From: Thamnaconus septentrionalis
Lineage: Eukaryota; Chordata; Actinopteri; Tetraodontiformes; Monacanthidae
Assembly (NCBI GenBank): GCA_009823395.1
Contig: CM020517.1
Span: forward strand, 15,040,001-15,104,000
Length of the DNA stretch: 64,000 bases
Direction: 5' to 3'
A program made the translations under genes and the position numbers. Position 1 is the first letter of the stretch; every line of letters begins with the position of its first letter. Shown one piece after another: positions 45,366 through 56,530 of the stretch. The notes beneath the pieces were generated by a model that had not been told where the DNA came from, searched no databases, and saw nothing but the letters and a program-made list of their open reading frames with translations.

Positions 45366-46971
45366 TTGAATTGAGATACAGTTGAACATTTTACCATTGG
45401 TGACCACTGACTAGTTAGGGTTCTGTTGCATTACATTCTAACTCTTAAGTTATTATTCTATGTTTTACCACCATCAGGCCCAAAACGTAGATTTTCACAC
45501 ATTCATTTTCACTGCTATTTTCCTTTCATTTCAACTTGTTGCGAGGGAAAAATAGGTTTTGGGTGATCGCCTTTGAACAAACCTTTTATGCAAATGGGGG
45601 AGCCGCAGTGAAATCCGCGGTCAACTGGCTCCCTGTCATGTGTGAAAACGACACAGCTCTTATCTTTGAGTGGGTGACACTGGTAACCAAAGCCCAGCTG
45701 TTTGATTCATGGTCTGGATGCCGCTGCTAACCGCACCCTGTAATCTGCCACAGGGAAAGTCGAGCCTGCCTTTTCTCACCGGCTGCTACGAGTAAAATCA
45801 ATTCTTTCACAAACCACCTGAGTGCCTCCCTGGAGCCGCTTTGAGCTGATTAATGGAGGAGAAGACAACACCCCCAAATCTGCACCATGCAGGCTTCTCT
45901 GTTTGGAAACTGTTTGTAAGTGTTGCGGAAGAGACGAGCGGCTCCGGATCCTGCGTCGCCTTGCGGGGATGTGAAAATCTCAGCATCTTAATGCTTTCTG
46001 AGTACAATGAAGCGCTTTTATTTTTATCATCAACAGGGCGGTTTGGACCCGGGGCCCGTAAACCGATCCCTCTGTGGGCTGCTGCTGCTTACAGGAATCA
46101 GGACGTGCAGGCGATATACAGGCAGGGTTTGGATGCCGGGAGAAGTTTTTCCAGTCGTTCCGACACAGCAGTTCCAGCTGTTCTTTAAAATGCTTCATAT
46201 AGGCATCACTGAGCCACATAAAAGCTCAGCCTCTCTTTTATTTTTTTCTTTCCTAAGAATCATTCAACGGCTGGGGTTTACTGGTCACAATAAAATGTTG
46301 GATTTTATACTCCCAAAAGTGTTTGGCTATTTTCACAGGATTATTCTAGCCAAACGGTTGATTTTTCGGAGGGTGGGTGGATGCGGGGGAATAAAAGCAC
46401 TGGATTTTTTTTTATTGCAGAACAGCGATGAGGAACACAGCAGCTCGGCGAAGATGTTCCCTGATACAGAATGTTCTGATAGTCCGTGGGAACCGGGTCA
46501 ATTTCGCGTCAAGTGCATGGCCATACATCCCATGATGTCAGGTAGCCTCTTCAACGCCACTGACCTCCGTTAATACTCATTCCATCTGCGCCGTCACTTC
46601 CCAAAGCTGGGCTTTTATTGAGCAAAGTGAGTTGCCCTTCGTTCACTTCGGCCAATTCCTCAGTGTGACAGGATGCGATGTAAATATTTGGGGAGACCCG
46701 TCGCCTTCACGTCTCCCCACTGGCGGCTTTTTTCATATTTACCGCACATGTAAACACGGTGGAGACGATTTGCTGTTCAGCAGCGATACAGACGTCAGCG
46801 CCGTCTCACACGAGGGAGGCGAGATTAACGAGGGACATGGGGCCCCGCGTCCGTCAGAGAGCGTCTTCTCGCTCCGAGATTTAACGTCGTTGCGCAACGT
46901 GCTTTTCCGAAAGGGCGCGAGCTCTGCGCCGCAGATGTTGCGGCGCAGGCGGTGGGGACACACGAACACAA

Positions 46972-46972
46972 C

Positions 46973-47006
<34 letters not shown>
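46972..47006. repeat. (ACAG)n microsatellite
   Basis: About eight near-perfect ACAG units. Reverse-strand frames through it are poly V-C-L-S and are not genes. Confidence 0.97.
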
Positions 47007-47276
47007 GCAGACACAGGAATCATTTTCACATCCAGGTCCATTCAGGTCCAAGTGAGGAGGGTAATGGTACTTTAGATCAAGTCTCTTCACCAGATGGAGT
47101 CACTTAGCTTTTAACTGCAGGAGTGAGGTTGGGGGAGACCTTCTGAAAGGCCTCCCGGGGGCCGAGCTTCTCAGCCCCAGGGGCAATTTACAAGTGTGGG
47201 GAGTGTTCATGATTTGACATAAAAAAAAATATAAAGCAAAAAAGGGATGAGTCTTTATTATACTCATAGGGTCAGA

Positions 47277-47311
47277 GTATAGATAGATAGATAGAGAGAT
47301 AGATAGATATG
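47277..47311. repeat. (GATA)n microsatellite
   Basis: GATA/GAGA units, interrupted once by AGAGAG. Confidence 0.95.
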
Positions 47312-48639
47312 TACCCAGCAAATCAGCCAGGAACCATAAAAAATATACAAACGTCACCTCATAAAAAACACAGAGAAAAGTCAATCAATCACAGCAACCC
47401 AAGGACAATTTGAATGTGCTGCTCACACAAGTTGAATCAATTTAAATATTCCCCAAGAGGCATGTCAACATTTATGCGTTTAATAGAGCGCTATGCTATT
47501 GAGGCCAAGCTCGTCAACTTATTTCAAAATTGCCATGGCGATCGCACTCTAAGACCGTTTCCGCTGGCCACATAAAACAGTAAATACTCGTCATCAACAG
47601 CTGACTCCAATGATTTGGGGCCTTGTTTATTGCGCACGGAGCCGCGGCGGGGACAAAACGATTTACGCGCGGCCTCCTGGGAATGATGAAGTGTGCTCAT
47701 CTCTAATTGGTCTCATCCCCAGCGCGTGGGCAGGATGAAAGCGACTAAAAGCCAAAACAAAGGGACGAAGTGCATCACTGAGCAGAGGAGTCCATCATCC
47801 TGTGGCGACGCAGGCTGCTCTGATTTCGCCCGCTGACTCTACTCGCATTAACCAGCTGCCTGTCATGATTTTGTAACACCGCGGTAAACACGAATGGGGG
47901 GGAAAACTATTGAGGAAAATATCTAGCTAGCTAGCTATCCACGTATATACATGTATCCTTTCCCACGAGTGACACTGCAGTAATCACTGAGCCCCTCCGC
48001 CCGCTTCCAGGGGAACCGTGCCTGAAAATACAGTCATTTTCATATCAGGTATCTCTGCAGCCCTCTCACCCCAATTCACCTTCACAAATGTTCCGCTGAC
48101 AGCCGAGCGCTGGGTGACGGCGCCGTCAGAGTAATGAGCTGTGATGGTCTTTGCTTCAAAAACAAGAACCCAGCCATGGGTGTGTGTGTGTGGTGGGGGG
48201 GGGGGGCTGCTTGCTCTGAGTACTGTTTGAGTAAAAGGCACGGAACTGAAAGATTTAACATGAGATGCCTACACCAGTCGACCCACCCCCACTGCCTCTG
48301 AGGCTTTTTCCTCCCACTTTGACGTATAGATAGAGCAGTTTGTTACGGGAGTGGCAGCAAGTAGCAGAACCTGAGCTTTTAAGGTCACTTTCAAACATTT
48401 GTCGCCAACTTTACAAAGCCAAGGTTACACAGTTCAGGCCAATGCAAATTGATAGATTTCAACAGAAAAAAAACGACTCGCCGCGGTCTCATGTGATACC
48501 AAAATATGTGTTTTTCTGCTATTGAGCTTCTGATATTTATTTTATATTTATGACACAGTCAGGTGGAGAGATCCCGGTTCCTTAACCTGCAGAAAAATAA
48601 TATCATCATGCACATTTAAGCAAATCCTGGCACCGTTGT

Positions 48640-49120
48640 TGTTGCTGTTCTGACTGATCTAGCTTTCATCTGTATGCAGATGATACATTTTTTATGGACA
48701 GACTTGTCAGAAAAACCAGGATTTTATTTTAGAGACAGGCAGTGTTTTAAATTTGCTGACAAAAGGAGACTTGTCATGGCCACCTTGTGACTATGACTAC
48801 ATCCCTGCTACATCCCCAACAGCTTCAGATACTCCGCTTCTAGTGGGTACAGCCTGAACCCTGAAATTGTCTGACCTTATTTCCTTGAGAGATTTTAAAT
48901 GTTTGTAGTATGTAGTGCATAGTAATACTGTAGCTATTTTAATTGAGTTGTTATGCACTGTATTTATGTACGTATGCTTTGTTGCCCTCATACAGTATTT
49001 TACGTTGTAAAATAATCTTGTAACTCTTGTCGCTGCCTTCTTGGCCAGGGCTCCCTTGAAAAAGGAATTTCAATCTCAATGGTATTTACCTGGTAAAATA
49101 AAGGTCAAATAAAAAAAAGA
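48640..49120 (+). mobile_element. L2-type LINE, 3' end with reverse-transcriptase remnant
   Basis: The frame from 48664 reads FHLYADDTFFMDRL, the Y-A-D-D box in the S-F-H-x-Y-A-D-D-T form typical of fish L2/CR1 LINEs. At 49035-49119 comes the usual L2 tail: TTCTTGGCCAGGGCTCCC, TTTCAATCTCAATGG, TACCTGGTAAAATAAAGGTC, then AAATAAAAAAAA. The roughly 350 bp between the box and the tail is shorter than in a full element, so an internal deletion and 5' truncation are likely. Orientation is plus. Confidence 0.8.
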
Positions 49121-49706
49121 AAAGACGGCAGGGCCAAGATTTGGTGGAGGTGGCGTCAGTCAGCACTAAGTCCCCTGGCAGCAGAGGCCAACACAAGCAG
49201 CAGAGGTTTGGCAAAAACATTTAAAGGTGCTGGCAGCTGCAAAAGGCTGCAGCGACGGCTGCCACATTTTGAGTGAGCCGCTCCTCTACCAAGCCAACAT
49301 AGAAGCTTAAGGATCTTTTTGAGGAGGAGATTGGAAGTCATGTGCACACACCTGGCAGAAAGCCAGGGTTAGTCACAATTCAGAGGCAGATATGCGTCAT
49401 CAGACGTCTACAACTGAATTGGAGATAGCCGTAATGACAAACCGTGTGAATGGCAAAAGGGTCTTGACTTGTCTTGTCTTCGTGAGAACGTCTTGGTCGA
49501 TATCTGAAATGACCATTGTGGACAGGAAGAATGGCATCGTGCATATCTGAAAAGTTATTTTTGACAAGGAAGACTTAAAATACATACATCAGTAGCACAT
49601 GTAATTCAGCCATTAAATTTTAAAAAAGGCTTGATAGTGCACTGCATGTATTCACCAGCCTCTTCCCAGTCATAGTGGAAACAAGAAGTCTTTCAGCAGA
49701 GGATCT

Positions 49707-50050
49707 TCTTCTTTTTATGCTTTGGGCTGCTCCCTGCAGGGGTGGCCACAGCCAATCATCTGACTCCATCTAACCCTGTCCTATGCATCCTCTTCTCTCA
49801 CACCAACCAACTTCCGCTACATCCATAAACCTCCTCTTTGATCTTCCTCTCGGCATCCAGCCTGCCAGTTCTGAACTCAGCATCCTGCTGATAAATCCAC
49901 CGTCCCTCTGTATCCAAACCATCTCAGCCTGGCCTCTCTGGCTCCATCTCTAAAAAAAATCTCGCATGCACCGTCTCTTTGATGTGCTATTCCTGATGCT
50001 GTCCATGTTGGTCTCTCCCAAAGAGAAGCTTATACACCTACATGCCACTC
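49707..50050 (-). mobile_element. Non-LTR retrotransposon C-terminal fragment, minus strand
   Basis: Read as the reverse complement it matches the family at 43412-43690. On the plus strand it shows CTTTGGGCTGCTCCCTGCAG, GGGGTGGCCACAGCCAATCA, ATCTAACCCTGTCC, CATAAACCTCCTCTTTGATC, AACCATCTCAGCCTGGCC and TCTCCCAAAGAGAAG. It has its own 3' end (the TTTGGGCTGCTCC side), which the plus-strand copy lacks. Confidence 0.7.
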
Positions 50051-51470
50051 ACCAGGCTTCCCCTGCTCGTTCATGTCCAGAGTGGTGTTAAAGGTTGATT
50101 TAATAATCCAGTTTTCCAGCTTCTCCTGATTCTGTGCGCCTGGTGTCAGTTTCCCCCTCTTTGCCTTATTTTTATTGATTCATTACATCTGCCTTCAGCT
50201 CAGATCTAGTGGAAGCGCACCTTTTTATGATTTCGCAGCCATATAATGAAAACCTGTCATAAAAACCCAAATGATGGGGTAGTTGGGTGCCTCGAGCGGC
50301 CTGTTGCTTTTAAATAACCTCCAATCAAAACATCTCGGGGCGGCTATCTGCTGGAACGGAGATGTGGTTCCCCCGTCGCGCAAACGAGAGCGGAGGAGAG
50401 CCAAGACTGCAGATGTGGATGAAAAAGCTCCATGAGAAGTGGCTCCACAAACACGCTGGACCCCAGTGATTCTGATCGGCGCCGGAGTGTAATGAGGAAA
50501 TCGTGGTTCCGTGCGGAATGATAAACTCGTCGCTCAACTTTTCCAATCGGAACAGTTTCAGATGGCTTGATTGCTCGGCCAATGTTGTCGCAGCTGCTTG
50601 CGTCCCCTCCGGCGCTCTGTTTTGCCTTGCTTTCTGACGTGATCCCAAGCTGTGCACGTGTTGCTCGGTGAGGTCAGATTTGCCACACAGCAACTGTGCA
50701 ACAGTAAACAAACAATAAAAATAAAATAAAATAGAAAAAAAAAAAGCTGGACAATCAAGGTCTGATTTCCAGGCAGGGATTTCCCGGGAGGGTTCGTAAC
50801 TCAAGGCCGCCTGACATTGTTTTGCTGGAGTGAGTCATTTTAAGACCCATTCAATCTGCCCGGAGACCCGTTTCCCCTGCTTTATATCGCAATTGTCTGA
50901 ATTTTCATCACGAGGGCCGATTTTATCATTGGACTCGTCGCCAGGACCTGAGTGATCAGAATAATTACAATAAATGATTGCAGCCTCACGTACACAAGAG
51001 AAGCATTCCGTCGTTCAACCATTACAGCAGTTCACTGGAAAGTGTGTTTAAAGTGGAACTCATTAAATTGTTAAATTGTGCGAAATTATTGCAAAATCCG
51101 TTGCAATGACAACTATAAGTGTTTTGACGCAATCAGATTGCAGTTTATTTACTGCTGAAACAAAGGCGCACTCATTGCCATGAGGATAAAATGAACATAC
51201 GGTACACAATCAAAATATTATAATATTCAGAACAGATGCCATTAAGAGAGATCACGCATGTCCTTCCTTCTCTGTTTGTTGTATAGCATTATTTAACCAG
51301 TATAGTTCTGGTCAGGATGGAACTTGAAGGTGGGGTAAATCCTCTGACCAGGACACAGCAACAATTCACAGCAGTGGAATCATCTCACTATTGTGAACAA
51401 CAAAATAAACCAAGTTGCTTGGGGGGGAAATAACAAGTATTTTGTGATTTGGGGCCATTTCTTCAATTTC
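50051..51470. other. Non-coding stretch with a candidate conserved element
   Basis: No coding exon. The segment 50860-51000 is non-repetitive and rich in homeodomain-type cores (ATAATTAC and AATGATTG near 50960-50980). Whether it is conserved cannot be told from one sequence. Confidence 0.35.
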
Positions 51471-51698
51471 TCCAACCAGTCTATCCATTCTGACCTCTGA
51501 CCCCTAATATCAACATAGGATTTTTCTTTGCCCAACTGCCGCCAACAAGATATTTACTCCTAGAGTTATTACAGACACGAAGCCCAGGTCGTCTTCACCA
51601 CATGCCCAACTGAGTTGCTGCCAAGTAATTGGCTGTGGAGCTATCTGTGCGAACAAGCAGTTAAACAGTTCACCTAATAATGTGACCAGTCAGTGTAA
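51471..51698 (+). mobile_element. Recurrent non-autonomous DNA element, copy C
   Basis: Contains CCAACCAGTCTATCCATTCT, TGACCTCTGACCCC, AACTGCCGCCAACAAGATAT, TTGCTGCCAAGTAATTGGCT and ends CACCTAATAATGTGACCAGT then CAGTGTA. The reverse complement of this end matches the left end of copy B. It is internally deleted relative to copy B and is the only copy with a readable right end. Confidence 0.65.
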
Positions 51699-54600
51699 AT
51701 GTGTGTGTATCTGTATATCTATTTACTTTAGAATCAGGCCATCACAGGGCAAAGGAAGCCGTTCCTGTGGGAGAAGTCTGCAACTCGTCATTGCGACGCA
51801 GTCGAGAAAACAAGCACGCTTTGACTCACACCTGCTGGCAGTGGCGAGTCATTAATATCTGAGCCGAGGACGTCTTTGGACTGAGGGAGGAAGGCAGAGT
51901 AGCTAGAGGGACTTGCACAGGTCAACCCTCACCAGAGTCCCCTGTGGCTGCCAGCTTTCCCTGCCTTCCTTCCACGACGAAGGACCATTTTGCTCGCTGC
52001 ATTTTTAATGGTGATTTTCTGGACTGTTTTCCCCATTTCTGAACGTCCTTCCTGCATCTGGTTTCTGACACTCCGGCTCACATCCCAACCTTTCATCCCG
52101 CTGCGGGTCTGCCACCAACTCTGACAAAATGCCACACCATGCCATTAACTGGAGGAAGTGGGGGACAGAGTCCAACTTCAAACTGCTCGACAGCTTTTCA
52201 CTCTCGGGTCCAGATTAGAAAATAACGGCTTTGGCGACCACCTCGCGCTGACCCAACCGCCATCTGTCGTTTCTCTGCATTGTTGAGTCTTTCAACATTT
52301 GTGCGGTTTTGTGTGATAACAGACTATAAGGACAAAAATATTTCATATAATCCTTCTCTTTGTCATTCTGAAGAGGGGATTTAGCGGTGTTCCTGCTTTG
52401 GAGCGTGAAGGAGAGTCATTAATCAATCCACTGCCATGCCAAAGAAAAGCAAAGGCCAAATCCAGCGATGGCGACTCAGCGCCACTGACTGCAAAATAAT
52501 TATTGAAGGGAGAATTTCCCTCAGTGGGCTGCTGTGCCTTTTGCGCTCATCCAAATTTTATACATCTAGCAGGGACGTCTTTCTGACCGTTTCACAGATT
52601 TTAAATGTGAGGAATTATTTTTGCAACGATATATAATGATATGTAACAATTTTTCCAACATATGATTGGCTTCCCAATGACTTCCACAATGTTCTGAAAG
52701 CAATAGAAATCAATGGGCCACGCTGCAACACAGAGTGGCAGATTTCACTTTTTTTTTTTTTTAACCAAACACAATGACAAAGTTGTCGTCTGAGTCCAAC
52801 TTTCATGCAGCCGTCACACACACCCACTTGTGCACCTGACAGGAAGTAGGTCTGGAGTTGACTTGATCCAAACACACTATTTGCAGACACAACATGCAAG
52901 CGGAGGTGGAGGTCAAGACTAAATGCACGCCTTATTGAATTGAATGTGTTTGCTTTTATTTTAACCTCTTTTTAGTAACATTTTAACCACTGAACAACAA
53001 CATTTGTGATTTTCCTCCAATCTGCACTTAATGCGTGAGTTGTGCTTTCAGAGAGACCTTGGCAGATGATTTAAAGAAAAACACGCGCAATGTTAAACAG
53101 ACTTCAGTGCACATTGAGGAGGGGAAACAAGACTACCGGTGCCAGAAATTCGGAGCATTTCTCCTGCTGCTGTTGCATAAGACATGAAGTTTCTCTTAAA
53201 CGGCCCGCAGATGAGCTGTTTTTTTTGATGACATAACACTGCCTTCTTAAATTATTTATGAAGGTTTGTATTGGAAAGATATAACGTGGGAGTCGTGTGG
53301 ATGGTAGTAAACCTGTCCTAAAGGGAAAATCATTTTCATTTCTCAGAAAAAAAAATAAACCAGTGTGGGCCCTCTTGACTATGAGAACACTTGGATCAAT
53401 CTGGTGGATCGATCACAAGAGCGTCCTGAAAACAATCCAGGAGCCGTCGCCATCAGCAGCAGCTTACGCATTTTGTTTGTGCACGTCTCAACAATCACTC
53501 AACAACTTCTACAAAACCCACTCAAGGGACAAGACTGTGCTACTGCTGCAGCGTTCTGAGGATTTCCATGAAATGACAAACTGAAGTTCACCTCGCTTGA
53601 CTTGACCTGCCACGCTTGAAAAGCCTCGATATCGTCCTGTTCCCCTCTTTTCCTTTACTTCATTATTGCGTATTCATGTTGTGCTAATTTCACAGTTACG
53701 TCCTCCTGTCAGAGTTTTGGATGTAATCGGCAGTTCATGAGACCAAGCCTTGAAAGGGGTTATATTATGAAAGCTCTTCAATATATCTTTGTATTGCTAG
53801 CGTGCCAGAAAGCCTGAAAAGAGTAGGTATGTAGGAGCATGGATGTATTATAAGAACTGGCAATATGGTGGTGTGCCAATTTTTGCCAGTGGCCACTCGA
53901 GGAACTGCAGCAAAAAAATCCCATGGGCCCAAAAAACATTTTTCCCATAGACGGCAACACAAAAATAGACACCTTTAAAACGGTCTATACATGTAGTAAG
54001 ATAATTAATACATACATGTGACACTTGTTACAAACAATAAGAAAGTGATCAGAAATATTAACTGTGAATTCTTCAGACAACTATCAGCAAGACACGATGG
54101 ATATTTGTTGTTAAGACTGTGCCGAGGTTTGTTCCCCCACTGAAGGGTTAAGAAGCTTCACATCACCACTGTGCGGTCAGCCACAGTTCTGCACGACGGT
54201 CGACAAAACTCTTTCCAAAGCCAGTCAGAAGTACAACAATAACATGTTGTCTTCTGTTAAGAGCAAAGCCTTGAGTGGCGTTCTTTGTTCTTCTTTAATG
54301 TGAAAATACCACCCAGCTCCACTTCTGCCAGATCCAGTGCATTTCCTGTTTATCTTACACTTCTTCTGGGCTTTCAAAGGCCCGATTTCCCGGTTTTGTC
54401 AAAACTGTGATTAAAATGCTTTCTTTGGAGCCCCAGATTTGAAATCTTAGCCGTCCAGCCACCGTGAAACCTGAATTGGTGTTACAGTGACAATATTTAT
54501 GCACAGTGAAAACACACTTGTTCTCAGATGTTGATTTGACTAAATCAAGAAATACTCTGATCGCGCTTTCCTCTCATTACTGCCATTTCTTTCTCCATTT

Positions 54601-56260
54601 TTCTTAGAGTTTGACTTTTATTTGTTACCATTTCTGCTTTTTTTTTTTTTTTAAACCGTCCAAGAGTTACCCTCCATCTTCCTGTCTCTCCCTCTCTGCC
54701 AGTATTTTATGAGCCAAGACAGAGATCAGCCATTATAACACCGTTTTATTGACCCGGCTAAACTTAAGCAGGTGTTGTGGAGTGCTTGAGGTTGTGGTAG
54801 AAATCCCTTGATCTGATTTTCCACCACAAGACATAAAACTGTAGTCCTAGTATTCTAGTGTCCCTAAATGTGCTGTTTTTTGTCTCAGTGAAGAACGCAG
54901 TCATGGTCGTGAAGGATGATCTGGGGTTGTTTACTCATGCATCTCAGCTTCAGAGGTGGAGCAACACTCGTAGCAAGGACACCTCACATCCCCCAGCTGA
55001 CAAGTTATTGGAGCCTTCAAGCTGGAATCAAGAGATGACTGACAGCCGCATCTTTAAACCAGGAATTAATGGGTTGAGGTTAAACAATCGGAACATTTTA
55101 AGAGCAAGCCCACCGTACAAACATCTGAGTCAGCCATAATTGCATTAACGCTTCAATTTAAAGTTCCTGGTGGTTTCCGTGGAGTGCCCCGACCAGACAG
55201 CACATGTTGACACGTCGGCATGACATCACACGGTGTCCTGATCTGCACTTTTACCAAATTACTCCTCCGGAGTCGTGAGAGAAGGAGATGACTCTCCTCA
55301 CCCCCAGGCCCTGGCAACACATTTGTTTTTGCTTGTTGAAGAAGCTTTAAAATCCCCATAATGCAAAGCATCTATCTGGCACTGAAAGCCACTGCTGTCA
55401 CTTCACATCATCAATGATCAGCCCATCCAGGACCGGAACACAGCGTGTATGCCAGTCCAGCCAGATACTGAAAGAGCAGTTGCTTCAGGGGGAATCCCTC
55501 ATCTGGAAATGCCGTCTCGGCATGTCTCTGCTTTTCCTCGTGCATTTCTCCAGTTTTGTCATTATTTCCCGTATAAGTTTGCGGGCGAACACCAGATCTC
55601 GTCTGGGACCCGTTCAGACTTGAAAAAGAAAATAACAAGATGATGGTGGCAACATCTGTGGAGAGCGGCAGATGAAAACGGCTCTTGGTCCTTCTTAATG
55701 TGTTATTACAGGGAAATTTACAAGTTCTGCATGTCGGATTTGAGAAAAGCTCCAAGGCCTCCGTTACAGAATCATAGCTGTTGGTTTCCACTGAATGAAA
55801 AACACTTCAATGCCATTTGACGACCTCTAAGGAAATGAGCTCAGGCTAAACAAACCGTTTGATTACTCTACTCGTAAAAATTTTGGATAATCAACCCAGC
55901 AAAGCAACTGATGAGGAGGATTAAATCGGCAAATAGTCAGTAAAGACGTTTACAAATGAAGGCCTTTACACACAGTATGCACTTTTCTGGAACAAATACA
56001 ATATTTTTCAAACCTCTAACCGGGCATTTATATTTTCCACATGTGAGACTGATCTGCACTCTGAACTTTCTAGTGCCATCTGATGTTATTTCCATCTCCA
56101 ACACCAATATTGACATTAACAATGCACCATTTGTGCACTGCCAGACAAATACAATATGGCAAAGTAGCATCAATCGGCTGAGCCAGTTGGGTGGATAAAG
56201 CTGATTTGAGTTTTGCCATTCAAGAAACAGGCTAATTGAAAGGCATTTTGCCTGGTTGAT
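51699..56260. other. Non-coding stretch, 4.6 kb
   Basis: No convincing exon or RNA gene. A and T runs occur at 52750-52762 and 54640-54653. Open frames such as 53297-53584 and 55411-55791 (minus strand) show no motifs. Confidence 0.5.
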
Positions 56261-56530
56261 GGGTAACACGGTGGCCTCACAGCAACAAGGCTGTGGGTTC
56301 AAATCCAACCCAGGGCCGCGTAGTTCACATGCTCCCCATGCTCCCCATGTTGGTTGACTTCAGGAACTACAGTTTCCTCCAATTGTCCAAAGACAACCAC
56401 ATTTGGCTAATTGGCACAAATGGACAAGATGTCCAAGGTGTAACCCTGCCTTCACCCCACAAAATATAAGATGTGCTCCAGCACGCCCATGACCCGAGTG
56501 CAGTTGAAGAACTGACACGCTCTCTGACTC
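56261..56530 (+). mobile_element. SINE-like dispersed repeat, copy 3
   Basis: Shows AACACGGTGGCCTCACAGCA, GGCTGTGGGTTCAAATCC (B-box-like), CACATGCTCCCCATG repeated, TTTCCTCCAATTGTCCAAAG, ACAAGATGTCCAAGGTGTAA then CCCTGCC, and GTGCTCCAGCACGCCCATGA. It is the longest of the copies in the window and continues into the tail region also seen at 32287-32425, but without the GATG end. Confidence 0.65.

Larger units (their letters stand above)
45366..48639. other. Non-coding stretch, 3.3 kb, with tetranucleotide repeats
   Basis: No convincing exon; the 188-codon frame at 46007-46573 has no recognisable motif. Repeats are (ACAG)n at 46972-47006, (GATA)n at 47277-47311, TAGC units at 47922-47938, and GT plus G runs at 48179-48207. 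The stretch 47610-47790 is GC-rich relative to its surroundings. Confidence 0.5.

Noticed and set aside
46007..46573. 188-codon open frame in the gene-free region
   Set aside because: No domain, no signal or coiled-coil pattern, no splice structure; expected by chance in 44 kb of vertebrate DNA.
53750..54000. Possible dispersed repeat with TTTTTCCCATAGAC and CTTTAAAACGGTCTATAC
   Set aside because: It reminds me of a fish repeat, but there is no second copy in the window and no termini, so I could not support a call.
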